Shown here: positions 6,881 to 15,916 of the stretch, one piece after another | Layout: each line of letters starts with the position of its first letter | How positions within the stretch are numbered: position 1 is the stretch's first letter | Source: DASUPK01 sp963743575 | GTDB taxonomy: Bacteria > Actinomycetota > Thermoleophilia > Solirubrobacterales > 70-9 | Assembly: GCA_963743575.1 (NCBI GenBank) | Contig: CAVUQC010000001.1 | Coordinates: forward strand, 51,337 to 115,336 | Direction of reading: 5' to 3' | DNA length: 64,000 bases | Program-made: the position numbers and the translations under genes | Notes under the pieces: generated by a model | The model's input: only the letters and a program-made list of their open reading frames with translations | What the model was told of the DNA's origin: nothing | The model's database searches: none

Positions 6881-9406
6881 ATGTACCGAATATTAGGGAT
6901 GGGGAGTTGGCTGGTGGCGGCGATCATTGCCCTCGCGTTCGCGAGCAGCGCCTCGGCTGCCAGCTTCGACGCCCGCGGCAGCACCGAGCAGGTGGACGTC
7001 ACCGGCCTGAGCCCGAACGCAGCGATCTCCCTCCTCGATTCCTCCGACGGCGTCGTCCAGACGAGGAACGCCAACTCCCGCGGAGGGGCGCTCTTCCGCG
7101 ACGTCAGCCCCGGCACCGGCTACACGGTGCAGTCCGGCGCGGAGACCTCGGACCCGCTGACGGTGACGCAGGACCCGATCCAGGCGGGTACGTCGGCCGC
7201 GCCTCCCGATCCCTCCATCTACAACCAGACGCTTCTCACCCACGGCTACGGCTACATGACGATGCGCGACGGCACGAAGCTCGCCTATGACGTCCATCCC
7301 CCCACGGACGTCGCCAACGCCCTTCCGCTGCCTGCCGCTCTCGCCAACGCGATAACCGCCGCCGCACCACCGCCCAGCTCTCTCACCCCCTCGCCGACCT
7401 TGGTCGAGTACTCGGGCTACGGCTACGCGAATCCCGCGGGCCCGGTCAGCGGCATCCAGGCTCTCGCCAACCTGATGGGCTTCACGGTCGTCGACGTCAA
7501 CATGCGCGGCACCGGCTGCTCCGGCGGCGCTTTCGACTTCTTCGAGCCGCTGCAGAACCTGGACGGCTATGACGTGGTCGAGACGGTCGCCCATCAGCCT
7601 TGGGTCGCCCACGGCAAGGTCGGGATGCTCGGCATCTCGTACGGCGGCATCAGCCAGCTGTTCACGGCCCAGACGCAGCCGCCCGACCTGGCCGCGATCT
7701 CGCCGCTGTCGGTGATCGACCAGACCCAGACGACGCTGTATCCCGGCGGGGTCCTGAACACCGGCTTCGCCGTCGACTGGGCCAACGAGCGCCAGGACCA
7801 GGCCAAGGCGGCCGATCCGAGCGACCCGAACAACGGAGCACAGCCGTACGCGGTTCAGCGAATCGCCGACGGGGACACGACCTGTCAGGCGAACCAGGAC
7901 CTGCATCCGGAAGCGAGCGACCTGCTGGCGAAGATCCGAGCAAACGATCACTACGTGCCCGACGTCGCCGACCCACTCTCCCCCACGACCTTCGTCAACA
8001 AGATCAACGTCCCGACCTTCATGGCGTGCCAGTGGACGGACGAGCAGACAGGCGGCCACTGCCCGACCCTGGCCGAGCACATGTCGGGGACCGAAAAGAA
8101 GTGGTTCACCTACACGAACGGGGTCCACACCGACTCGCTCGATCCCGAGACGTACAACCGCCTCTATGACTTCCTCTCGATCTACGTCGCCCAACAGGCC
8201 CCGGGGGCGAGCCTCTTCGAACCGATCGTCCAGGCGAGCTGGCCGATTGCGATGCAGACGATCTGGGGAATCCAGGGCCCCGGCGGATTGCCGCCCGTGG
8301 CGACCCTCCCGGCCGACCCGATCCAGACACAACTGACCCTGAGCGGAGCGCAGTCGGCATTCGAAGCCCTGCCATCGGTTCGCGTCCTCTTCGACAACGG
8401 CGCGGGGAACTCATCGAACCCGGGATGGCCGTATCCGGCCTTCGAGCAGTCCTTCTCCGGCTTCCCGATCCCCGGCACCCAGGCCCGCTCCTGGTACCTC
8501 GGAGCCGGCGGCGCACTCGCCGACAACTCCCCGGGGAGCCCCGCGGCCGATGGCTTCACCTGGGACTCGCATGCGCGCCCCGCCACCGACTTCACCGGCG
8601 ACACGGGCTCGGGCGCCAACGGCCTCTGGACAGCCACTCCGCCCTATCAGTGGAGTCAGGATCCGGCGGGAACCTCCGCCTCCTACCTGACTGAGCCGCT
8701 CGACCAGAACACCGCCGTCATCGGCGCCGGGCGAGTCGATCTCTGGGTCCGCTCCTCAACGCCCAACGTCGATCTCCAGGCCACCGTGAGCGAGGTCCGG
8801 CCGGATGGCAAGGAGACCTTCGTGCAGGGTGGCTGGCTCCGCACCAGAGCCCGCAAGCTCGACGACGCCAAGAGCACCGAGCTCGAGCCCGTCCAGAGCC
8901 TGCGCCAGGAGGACTTCGCGGACATGCCCTCGGACCAGTTCGTTCCCGTGACCATCCCGCTCTACTACGAGGGCCACATGTACCGGGCCGGCTCGCGCAT
9001 CCGAGTCAGAATCAGCGCGCCGAACGGCGACCAGCCGATCTGGGCCTTTGCCGAGGCCGATCCCTCCTCGCAGGCGAATGTCGCCATCGGCTACGGCGGC
9101 TCGATGCCGTCGAAGCTCGAGCTTCCGGTCGTCCCGGGCGTCGACACCACGACCGGACTTCCGCCCTGCCCGGGCCTCCGTGGCGAGCCCTGCCGCGACT
9201 ACGTGGCCTCCCAGAACCAGCCGGCTCCGCTGACGCTGCCCGACTCGGGAAATCCCGGCTCGGGAAATCCCGGCTCGGGAAATGCCGGTTCCAGGGCCCA
9301 GTGCAAGAAGCGGAAGCACAAGAAGGGGCACAAGCGGGCCGCCGAGGCCAAGAAGCACAAGAAGCGCGGCTGCCACAAGAAGAAGCACCACAAGAAGCAC
9401 CGCTAG
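6881..9406 (+). CDS. Secreted S15/CocE-type X-Pro dipeptidyl-peptidase-like hydrolase
   Basis: Starting at ATG 6881 the protein has a signal peptide (SWLVAAIIALAFASSASA). The catalytic alpha/beta-hydrolase domain shows NMRGTGCSGG (oxyanion/S15 hallmark) and the nucleophile elbow GMLGISYGG. A C-terminal jelly-roll domain follows, as in CocE/NonD proteins, with LYYEGHMYRAGSRIRVRIS. Members hydrolyse X-Pro peptides, acyl esters or lactam antibiotics, so the substrate is open. The end is odd: three GNPGS-like repeats and then a tail of about 35 residues almost entirely Lys, His and Arg, presumably for binding the cell surface or polyanions. Confidence 0.8.
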   Translation: MYRILGMGSWLVAAIIALAFASSASAASFDARGSTEQVDVTGLSPNAAISLLDSSDGVVQTRNANSRGGALFRDVSPGTGYTVQSGAETSDPLTVTQDPIQAGTSAAPPDPSIYNQTLLTHGYGYMTMRDGTKLAYDVHPPTDVANALPLPAALANAITAAAPPPSSLTPSPTLVEYSGYGYANPAGPVSGIQALANLMGFTVVDVNMRGTGCSGGAFDFFEPLQNLDGYDVVETVAHQPWVAHGKVGMLGISYGGISQLFTAQTQPPDLAAISPLSVIDQTQTTLYPGGVLNTGFAVDWANERQDQAKAADPSDPNNGAQPYAVQRIADGDTTCQANQDLHPEASDLLAKIRANDHYVPDVADPLSPTTFVNKINVPTFMACQWTDEQTGGHCPTLAEHMSGTEKKWFTYTNGVHTDSLDPETYNRLYDFLSIYVAQQAPGASLFEPIVQASWPIAMQTIWGIQGPGGLPPVATLPADPIQTQLTLSGAQSAFEALPSVRVLFDNGAGNSSNPGWPYPAFEQSFSGFPIPGTQARSWYLGAGGALADNSPGSPAADGFTWDSHARPATDFTGDTGSGANGLWTATPPYQWSQDPAGTSASYLTEPLDQNTAVIGAGRVDLWVRSSTPNVDLQATVSEVRPDGKETFVQGGWLRTRARKLDDAKSTELEPVQSLRQEDFADMPSDQFVPVTIPLYYEGHMYRAGSRIRVRISAPNGDQPIWAFAEADPSSQANVAIGYGGSMPSKLELPVVPGVDTTTGLPPCPGLRGEPCRDYVASQNQPAPLTLPDSGNPGSGNPGSGNAGSRAQCKKRKHKKGHKRAAEAKKHKKRGCHKKKHHKKHR
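9244..9288 (+). repeat. Three tandem 15-base repeats inside the S15 hydrolase gene
   Basis: The unit CTCGGGAAATCCCGG occurs three times back to back, the third with one change (G for C at base 11). Each unit is itself nearly palindromic (CGGGAAATCCCG). It encodes the flexible SGNPG linker before the basic tail, and copy number could change without breaking the frame. Confidence 0.8.
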
Positions 9407-9434
9407 AGGCAGGGACAGAGCGCGGGGCCGGGTC

Positions 9435-9454
9435 GGGTCGGATCGGGCCGACCC
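9435..9454 (+). terminator. Stem-loop between S15 hydrolase and antiporter genes
   Basis: GGGTCGG and CCGACCC (7 pairs, 6-base loop) start 28 bases after the hydrolase stop and are followed by a weak T-containing stretch. It may terminate or attenuate readthrough into the antiporter gene, whose ATG is 19 bases further on. Confidence 0.4.
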
Positions 9455-9473
9455 TGCTCTTAAAGTCCGGCTG

Positions 9474-10706
9474 ATGCCTCAGCTCCCAACCGCTGCGACG
9501 GTGGCCGCCGGCGTCGACGAAACCTCGGCCCTCGTCATGGTGATCGCCGCGGCCCTTGCCGCCGTGATTGTGCTGGCCGCGTCGCCGCGGGTCGCCCTCC
9601 CCGTTGTGGTGCTGGAGCTCCTGCTCGGGATCCTGATCGGCCCTCAGGGGCTCGACATCGCCAGGCTCGACCCCACGACGTCGCTGCTCGGCGACCTGGG
9701 GCTCGGGATGCTCTTCTTCTTCGCCGGCTACGAGATCGACTTCGACCGGATCAAGGGACGCTCGCTCGAGCTCGCCGTGGTCGGCTGGGGCATCTCGCTG
9801 ATCCTCGCCTACGGCGTCGGGGGCGCGCTGGCGGCCGCCGGGATCATCCTCTCCTTCCTCTACACGGGCTCGGCGATGGCGACCACCGCGATCGGCACCC
9901 TGATCCCGATCCTGAGCGACGCCGGAGAGATGAAGACCACCTTCGGGACCTACCTGCTCGGCGCCGGAGCGATCGGGGAGTTCGGCCCGATCCTCCTCGT
10001 CACCCTGATCCTCTCCACCGGGCACCCGCTGCACGAAGCGGTGATCCTCATTCTCTTCATCGTGCTGGCCGTGATCACCGGCCTCCTGGCGGTTCGGTCC
10101 GCCTGGCGCGGCTGGCCACTGGTCGAGAAGACCTTCGAGACTTCGAGCCAGCTCGCCGTGCGCCTCGCCGTAGTGCTCGTCTTCAGCCTCGTCGCGCTGG
10201 CCGCGCAGCTCGGCCTCGACCTTCTCCTCGGCGGGTTCGTGGCGGGAATGATCACCCGCGTCGCCCTCCGCGGCCGGGAGGTCTCCGTCTTCGACTCGAA
10301 GCTGACCGCCGTGGGCTACGGCCTGCTGATCCCCTTCTTCTTCGTCTCCAGCGGAATGGCGTTCGATCTCGACGCGCTCACCTCCAGCGCCTCGGCGATG
10401 CTCAAGGTGCCGATGTTCGTCGGCCTCTTCCTCATCGTCCGCGGAATCCCGGCGCTCCTGCTCTACCGCAGCGAGCTCGTGCTCCGCGACCGCTTCGCGC
10501 TCGCGGTCTACTGTGCGACCGAGCTGCCTCTGGTCGTCGCGATCACCACCCTCGCGATTGACGCCGGGCATATGGAAACCTCGACCGCCGCGGGCCTGGT
10601 CGGCGCCGCGATCATCTCGACGCTGATCTTCCCGCTGCTGGGCGGCTGGATCAGGCGCGGGGGCGAGCCCGTCTCGGGGCCGATCGAGGCGCCGGCCACG
10701 GCGTAG
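9474..10706 (+). CDS. CPA2-type sodium(potassium)/proton antiporter
   Basis: A 410-residue membrane protein with about twelve transmembrane segments and no cytosolic C-terminal TrkA-N domain. Landmarks of the cation:proton antiporter-2 family are GILIGPQGLDI (TM2 end), LGLGMLFFFAGYEIDF (TM3), and LIPFFFVSSGMAFDL in the second half. Members exchange sodium or potassium for protons across the cytoplasmic membrane. ATG 9474 was chosen because the first hydrophobic helix follows it; the frame upstream is low-complexity Arg/Ser sequence antisense-like to the hydrolase tail. Confidence 0.82.
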   Translation: MPQLPTAATVAAGVDETSALVMVIAAALAAVIVLAASPRVALPVVVLELLLGILIGPQGLDIARLDPTTSLLGDLGLGMLFFFAGYEIDFDRIKGRSLELAVVGWGISLILAYGVGGALAAAGIILSFLYTGSAMATTAIGTLIPILSDAGEMKTTFGTYLLGAGAIGEFGPILLVTLILSTGHPLHEAVILILFIVLAVITGLLAVRSAWRGWPLVEKTFETSSQLAVRLAVVLVFSLVALAAQLGLDLLLGGFVAGMITRVALRGREVSVFDSKLTAVGYGLLIPFFFVSSGMAFDLDALTSSASAMLKVPMFVGLFLIVRGIPALLLYRSELVLRDRFALAVYCATELPLVVAITTLAIDAGHMETSTAAGLVGAAIISTLIFPLLGGWIRRGGEPVSGPIEAPATA

Positions 10707-10778
10707 GACCGCGGGTCGCTTCTCATCGGCTGAGCAGGACTACCACTTTGCCTGGAAAGAGAGCTTTCGGTGGGCTCT

Positions 10779-10813
10779 GGTGAGTTCTTCCGGAAATGCC
10801 TGAACAACTCACC
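10779..10813. terminator. Inverted repeat between convergent genes
   Basis: GGTGAGTT (10779-10786) and AACTCACC (10806-10813) form an 8-pair stem around a 19-base loop that itself contains TTCCGGAA. It lies between the end of the antiporter gene and the end of the convergent GNAT gene and may stop transcription from either side. No T run is obvious. Confidence 0.35.
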
Positions 10814-10886
10814 AAAACTCCGGGCACCGCCGCTCTGGATGAGACGCGGAGGCTTTAGTCCGACGCGGTAGCCCAATGTCGAAGGC

Positions 10887-11627
10887 TCATTTCGCGTACT
10901 CGATGAACCGGCCCAGACTTCGGAACCCGACCGCGGCGTAGACCCCCTCCGCCATCTCGGTCGACTGCAGGCTGGCGGTCGCGCAGCCGCGCTCGCGAGC
11001 GCGGTGGAGATGCAGAGCCGTCACGGCTGTGCCGAGCCCGCGGCGCCTTGCGAACGCGAGGGTGCCGAGGTTGTAGATGCCGCAATCGCCGTCATGGTCG
11101 TAGGACATCGACGCGCTGGCGCTCTCGCCCTCGATCCGCCCGATGATCACGTGGAAGGCGCCCGGATCGACGCCGGCCAGCACTCCGTCCGGCACCTCGA
11201 TGATTCGCAGGTATTCGCTCCAGTCCGGCGGCGCCAGGTCGATCTCCGGAGCCGCGACGACCACGTCCTCCAGCGACATCGACATCGCAAGAGTGGTGGT
11301 GTCCACTCGGAGACCAAGGCCATCGAGAGCGGCGAGGGCCGCCTGCTCCGACTCGTGCGCCCAGATCGCGAAGCGATCCACACCGGCGGCGTCGTACGCC
11401 TGCAGCGCCGCTGCGGCTGCTGCTTCCGCCGCCCCGGCGTCGAGATCCCGTGCCAGCACGGCGTTGTTGTAGAAGGCTCGCTCCGGGCCCTCAGGGAAGA
11501 GCGCCATTACGACATCTGGAAGCCGGTTGATCGACGCTCCCTCCGTGCCATCCGCGATGCGGGTCCACGAGCCGATCAGGTTCGCGAGCATCCGGCCATA
11601 GAGCACCCTCTCCCCCATGGCCGGCAC
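10887..11627 (-). CDS. GNAT family N-acetyltransferase
   Basis: A 246-residue protein with a degenerate N-terminal half and a clear C-terminal GNAT fold: ARRRGLGTAVTALHLHRARE, which contains the acetyl-CoA binding R/Q-x-x-G-x-G/A pattern (RRGLGT), then ATASLQSTEMAEGVYAAVGF. Such two-domain GNATs acetylate small amines or protein N-termini; the substrate cannot be read here. GTG at 11627 lies 5 bases after the stop of the peptidase gene; ATG at 11618 is an alternative start. Confidence 0.75.
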   Translation of the reverse strand: MPAMGERVLYGRMLANLIGSWTRIADGTEGASINRLPDVVMALFPEGPERAFYNNAVLARDLDAGAAEAAAAAALQAYDAAGVDRFAIWAHESEQAALAALDGLGLRVDTTTLAMSMSLEDVVVAAPEIDLAPPDWSEYLRIIEVPDGVLAGVDPGAFHVIIGRIEGESASASMSYDHDGDCGIYNLGTLAFARRRGLGTAVTALHLHRARERGCATASLQSTEMAEGVYAAVGFRSLGRFIEYAK

Positions 11628-11632
11628 GTCGC

Positions 11633-12691
11633 TCAGTCGACGATCTGGAGATCCTTGGGCAGGCCGCTCAGGTTGCGGTAGCCGTCCGCCGTCACGACGA
11701 CCAGGTCCTCGATGCGGACGCCGAACTTCCCGGGCAGATAGATGCCCGGCTCGACCGTGACGACGTTTCCTTCGAAGACCTCGTCCTCGGAGGTGGTGGC
11801 GAGCCGCGGCCCCTCGTGCACCTCCAGGCCGACGCCGTGCCCGAGTCCGTGGCCGAAGTGGTCGCCATGGCCGGCCTCCTCGATCAGCTCGCGCGCCACC
11901 GCGTCGACCTCCTTCCCGGCCGCCGCCGGGCGCACCGCCTCGAGAGAGGCCAGCTGCGCCCGCAGCACCAGCTCGTAGACCTCGCGCGCCTCTTCCCCGG
12001 GGTCACCGGTCGCGAAGGTCCGCGTGCAGTCCGAGCAATAGCCGTCGAGCAGGGCGCCCATGTCGTAGACGATCAGCTCCCCGAAGCCGATCTCGCGCTC
12101 GCCGGGCTCGGCATGCGGCAGCGCACCGTTCTCACCCGCCGCGACGATCGGCGGGAACGACGGCTCGGCGCCGAGCTCACGGATGCGCGCCTGGACGGCC
12201 CGAGCGACGTCGCGCTCGGTGTGGCCCGCGAGGCCACGCTCGAGCGTCCACTCGTAGACCTCGTCGGCCAGCTTCGCGGCGGCCGCGATCCGCTCGAGCT
12301 CGCCGGGCTCCTTGACGGCCCGGAGCTGCTCGACCAGATCCCCCGCAGGGACGAACTCCACGTCGTCCCCCGCCGCGGCCTCCAGACGGGCCAGCTGGCG
12401 GACGCTGAGCTTCGCGTCCTCGAAGCCGACCCGGCCCTTCATGCGCCCCACGATCTGCGGGATCAGCTCGCGCTCGGCGTCCGGGCGCTCCCATTCCGGA
12501 GCGACCTCGTCCTTGGCGCGCTCGGTGTATCGGAAGTCGGTGAAGAAGATGAGCTCGTCGCCGCCGATCAGGCACGCTCCATTGGTGCCCGTGAACCCCG
12601 TCAGGTAGCGGACGTTGACCAGATCCGAGATGAAGAGCTGGCCCAGCTCCTTCTCGGCCACCAAGCCCGCGAGGGATTCCCCGCGCGTCAC
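11633..12691 (-). CDS. M24 family Xaa-Pro aminopeptidase/dipeptidase
   Basis: Metallopeptidase that removes residues before proline. The 352-residue protein has an N-terminal creatinase-like domain and a C-terminal pita-bread domain with all five metal ligands: the two Asp of YDMGALLDGYCSDCTRTF, His in GLGHGVGLEVHEGP, Glu in VTVEPGIY and Glu in GVRIEDLVV. GTG 12691 overlaps the aroQ stop (GTGA), so it is translationally coupled to the shikimate genes. Position between aroQ and the efp group is typical of actinobacteria, where pepQ usually directly precedes efp; here accessory genes intervene. Confidence 0.9.
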   Translation of the reverse strand: MTRGESLAGLVAEKELGQLFISDLVNVRYLTGFTGTNGACLIGGDELIFFTDFRYTERAKDEVAPEWERPDAERELIPQIVGRMKGRVGFEDAKLSVRQLARLEAAAGDDVEFVPAGDLVEQLRAVKEPGELERIAAAAKLADEVYEWTLERGLAGHTERDVARAVQARIRELGAEPSFPPIVAAGENGALPHAEPGEREIGFGELIVYDMGALLDGYCSDCTRTFATGDPGEEAREVYELVLRAQLASLEAVRPAAAGKEVDAVARELIEEAGHGDHFGHGLGHGVGLEVHEGPRLATTSEDEVFEGNVVTVEPGIYLPGKFGVRIEDLVVVTADGYRNLSGLPKDLQIVD

Positions 12692-13149
12692 AGCTCGAGC
12701 CTCTCGGCGATCAGCTCCAGGGCCTCGCGGTATCCGTCCGGGCCCTTGCCGTAGATCTGGCCGATGATCAGGTCGAGGCCCTCGAAGACGGAATTCTGGC
12801 GCCACTCCTCCCGCTTGGAGATGTCGGAGATGTGGACCTCCACGGTCGGGATGCGGGTCAGGTCGAGCGCGTCCCTGATCGCCCACGAGTAGTGGGTCCA
12901 TGCACCGGCGTTGATCAACGCGGCATCGGCCCGCTCGGGCAGCCGGTGCAGGTGCTCGACGAACTCACCCTCCGAGTTGCTCTGGAAGAAGGCCGCCTCC
13001 AGGTCGAGATCCCGTGCGAAGCGCTTCACCCGCACCTCGAGCTCGGGGAGCGTGAAGTCCCCGTAGATGTCGTGGTCCCGACTGCCCAGCATGTCGAGGT
13101 TGACCCCGTGCATCACCTCGACGCGGTTGCGGGTGACGCCCCCGCTCAC
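12688..13149 (-). CDS. aroQ: Type II 3-dehydroquinate dehydratase
   Basis: Converts 3-dehydroquinate to 3-dehydroshikimate, third step of the shikimate pathway; type II enzymes are cytosolic dodecamers of about 150 residues, as here. Motifs: HGVNLDMLGSRDHDIYG with the catalytic Arg and Tyr, QSNSEGE, and VEVHISDISKREEWR carrying the catalytic His. The usual NPGAYTH reads NAGAWTH, a divergent but plausible active-site wall. GTG 13149 overlaps the aroKB stop (GTGA). Confidence 0.88.
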   Translation of the reverse strand: MSGGVTRNRVEVMHGVNLDMLGSRDHDIYGDFTLPELEVRVKRFARDLDLEAAFFQSNSEGEFVEHLHRLPERADAALINAGAWTHYSWAIRDALDLTRIPTVEVHISDISKREEWRQNSVFEGLDLIIGQIYGKGPDGYREALELIAERLEL

Positions 13150-14726
13150 TTCAATTCCTCCACCACCGCCCGGACCCTATCCGCCTCCACCTGCTGTCCC
13201 CAGCGTGGCTCGCCCGGCTCCGAGAGGAGTACGAACCCAAGCCCCTCGCGCGTCTGCTTCTTGTCCCGCCCCATCGCCTCCATCACCCCATCGGTGCTGA
13301 CCGAGGGGTCGAGCGAGACGGGCAGGCCATGGGAGGCGAGCAGGCCTTCGACCTCGTCGCGCAGCCGATCCGCGTCCGAGAGCCGGAGCACCGCGAGCAG
13401 GCCGAGACCGACGGCCTCCCCGTGGCGGTAGCGCTTGTACGAGGTCTCGGCCTCGATGGCGTGACCGATCGTGTGGCCGAGGTTGAGGACCATCCGCTGT
13501 CCTGAGTCTCTTTCGTCGGAGGCCACGACATCGATCTTGGTGCGCGCGCAGGCAAAGACCACGTCGGTCAGTGCCGCGGGATCGAGAGACTCGATCTGCC
13601 TCACCCGGGACCAGAGCGGTTCGGCGGCGATCAGCGCGGTCTTGACGACTTCGACGAAGCCAGCCGCGAGCTCCTCGTGCGACAGGGTCGCCAGGGTGGC
13701 CGGATCGGCCAGCACCGCGGTGGGCATGTGGTACGCCCCCACGTAGTTCTTCGCCTGGGGCAAGTCGACGCCGGTCTTGCCGCCGTACGCGGAGTCGACC
13801 TGGGCGACCAGGGTCGTGGGTGCCTGCACCAGCGGAACGCCCCGCTGGTAGGTGGCGGCGCAGAAACCGGCGAGGTCCCCGACCACGCCGCCGCCGAAGG
13901 CCAGCACGCAGTCGTCCCGGTTCGCGCCGGCCGAGGACAGCTCGCCGAGGATCCGCTCGGCCTCGGCGATCGTCTTTGAGGTCTCGGCGCCCTGAACGCC
14001 CAGCACCTCCTCGGTCCGTGGCAACAGCGAGCGGTGGTGCCGCAGCGCCTCGTCGTCGGCTACGCAGAACGTCCTCGCCGGCAGGGCGTCCGGAAGCGCC
14101 TCACGGGCGTCGTCCAGCAGGCCGATCGCTCCCTCGCCAACGATGGCCGGATAGGAGCCGCTCTCCGACTCGGCCCAGACCATCCGCGTGCCGGGAGTGC
14201 CCTGCATCGCGGCGAGCCATGGTGCAGCGGGCCCTGCCGCGTCTTGCGCGGCCGACGGCAGGATGGCGCGGGCCAGCGACTCGTACAGCGGGCGGCGGCT
14301 CGCGAAGCGCTCGGCGAACGCCCCGCGGTCGACGGCCAGCGGCCGGTCGGAGCCCGAGGCTCGCTCCCAGGCGATCTCCTCGTCGACGTCGCACCAGACG
14401 GGCATGTGGGCGCCGAGGGCACGGCGCACGGCGTCGCTCTCGATGGCGCCACCGCCGAGGGCCACCACGGACGATGGCCCGCCCACCTGTCCTGAGAGGG
14501 CGTCCAGCACCGAGACCACGAGGCGCTCCTCGCGGCGGCGGAACTCCACCTCGCCCTCGCGATCGAAGAAGGCCGAGATCGACTCACCCAGCTCGCCCTC
14601 GAGCAGGTCATCGGTGTCGGTCACCCCGAGCCCGAGCCGTTCCGCGACGGCGTGCGCCGCCCTGGTCTTGCCAGCGGCCATGAACCCGATGAGGACGATC
14701 CCGTGGTGCGCTGCTACCGGAGCCAT
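13146..14726 (-). CDS. aroKB: Bifunctional shikimate kinase / 3-dehydroquinate synthase fusion
   Basis: One 526-residue polypeptide carries two shikimate enzymes. Residues 1-165 are shikimate kinase: Walker A GFMAAGKT (14-21), DTDD for shikimate, FRRREE Arg and GGGAIE. Residues about 175-526 are dehydroquinate synthase: GGGVVGDLAGFCAATY, DSAYGGKTGVD, and metal ligands in GFVEVVKTALIA (Glu), LNLGHTIGHAIE (His) and RHGEAVGLG (His). The two activities are steps 2 and 5 of the pathway, so the fusion does not link consecutive steps. It overlaps aroC by 13 bases and aroQ by 4. Confidence 0.92.
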   Translation of the reverse strand: MAPVAAHHGIVLIGFMAAGKTRAAHAVAERLGLGVTDTDDLLEGELGESISAFFDREGEVEFRRREERLVVSVLDALSGQVGGPSSVVALGGGAIESDAVRRALGAHMPVWCDVDEEIAWERASGSDRPLAVDRGAFAERFASRRPLYESLARAILPSAAQDAAGPAAPWLAAMQGTPGTRMVWAESESGSYPAIVGEGAIGLLDDAREALPDALPARTFCVADDEALRHHRSLLPRTEEVLGVQGAETSKTIAEAERILGELSSAGANRDDCVLAFGGGVVGDLAGFCAATYQRGVPLVQAPTTLVAQVDSAYGGKTGVDLPQAKNYVGAYHMPTAVLADPATLATLSHEELAAGFVEVVKTALIAAEPLWSRVRQIESLDPAALTDVVFACARTKIDVVASDERDSGQRMVLNLGHTIGHAIEAETSYKRYRHGEAVGLGLLAVLRLSDADRLRDEVEGLLASHGLPVSLDPSVSTDGVMEAMGRDKKQTREGLGFVLLSEPGEPRWGQQVEADRVRAVVEELK

Positions 14727-15877
14727 CCGATCCGCTCCCGGTACGCGGAGATGGACGCGAGGACGTCGTCGATGTGATCGCCGCCGAACTTCTCGCGGTA
14801 GGCGCCGGCCAGCACCAGCGCCACCATCGCCTCGGCGACCACGGCCGCGGCCGGAACCACGGTCGAATCGGTTCTCTCCCTCATGGCCTGGGCCGGCTCC
14901 TTCGTCTCGGTGTCGACCGAGCGAAGCGGCTGCGTCATGGTCGAGATCGGCTTGATCGCCGCCTGGACCACCAGCGGCTCGCCATTGGTCATCCCGCCCT
15001 CGAGGCCACCGGCACGGTTCGTCTCCCGGAACCAGCCGCGCTCCTTCGAGTGGAAGATCTCGTCATGGGCCTCCGAGCCGGGCCTGCCGGCGACGTCCCA
15101 CGCCTCGCCGAGCGAAACGCCCTTCACCGACTGGATCGAGCAGACCGCCTGGGCGAGCCGGCCGTCGAGCTTCTCGCTCCAGGATGCGTACGAGCCGAGC
15201 CCGGGCAAGAGCCCGAAGGCGCGCACCTCGAACTTGCCACCGAGCGACTCGTTCTCCTTCCGCAGCCGGTCGATCTCGGCCACCATCGTCTCGGAGGTGG
15301 CGGCATCGAGGCAGCGCACCGGTGACTCGTCCACCGCCTCGAAGTCTTCGGGAGAGAGGTCATCGCGCTCCGGCGCGCTCACGGAGGCAATCTGGATCAC
15401 GTGACTGAAGACGCTCACCCCGACCGCGGTCAGGAAGCCCTTTGCGATCGTGCCCGCGGCGACCCTCGCGGCCGTCTCCCGCGCGCTGGCGCGCTCCAGG
15501 ACGTTGCGGACGTCGCTGAAGCCGTATTTCTGTGCTCCGGCGAGGTCCGCATGGCCGGGTCGCGGCAGATGTGACTCCTCGATCTCGGCGTCGACGGGCC
15601 AGGGATTCATCCGCTCGTCCCAGTTCGGGTAGTCGCGGTTGGCCACCAGGACTGCGATCGGGCTGCCCAGGGTGCGCCCGTGGCGGAGACCCGAGCGAAT
15701 CTCGACCGTGTCGCTCTCGATCTTCATCCGGCCGCCGCGGCCATGCCCGAGCTGGCGGCGCGCCATGTCGCGGTCGAGCGCCTCGCGGTCGAGCTCGAGG
15801 CCGGCGGGCAGACCCTCGACGATCGCTACCAGGCCCGGTCCATGGGACTCGCCTGCCGTTGTGAATCTCAAGGCCAC
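14714..15877 (-). CDS. aroC: Chorismate synthase
   Basis: Removes phosphate from EPSP to make chorismate using reduced FMN. The 387-residue protein has the three family signatures: GESHGPGL near the N-terminus, RPGHADLAGAQKYGF at about residues 106-120 and RASARETAARVAAG, plus GGMTNGEPLVVQAAIKPIST in the C-terminal half. The ATG at 15877 gives the standard MALRFTTAGESHG start. It leads the aroC-aroKB-aroQ-pepQ operon. Confidence 0.96.
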   Translation of the reverse strand: MALRFTTAGESHGPGLVAIVEGLPAGLELDREALDRDMARRQLGHGRGGRMKIESDTVEIRSGLRHGRTLGSPIAVLVANRDYPNWDERMNPWPVDAEIEESHLPRPGHADLAGAQKYGFSDVRNVLERASARETAARVAAGTIAKGFLTAVGVSVFSHVIQIASVSAPERDDLSPEDFEAVDESPVRCLDAATSETMVAEIDRLRKENESLGGKFEVRAFGLLPGLGSYASWSEKLDGRLAQAVCSIQSVKGVSLGEAWDVAGRPGSEAHDEIFHSKERGWFRETNRAGGLEGGMTNGEPLVVQAAIKPISTMTQPLRSVDTETKEPAQAMRERTDSTVVPAAAVVAEAMVALVLAGAYREKFGGDHIDDVLASISAYRERIGWLR

Positions 15878-15916
15878 GCGGGGGAGCGTAAATGGAGCGG
15901 GCTCGCGGCCCCGGTC

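Noticed and set aside
9012..10571. A 519-codon open frame antisense to the antiporter and hydrolase genes
   Set aside because: Low-complexity Arg/Asp/Glu composition typical of the antisense of high-GC genes; the sense strand encodes recognisable families.
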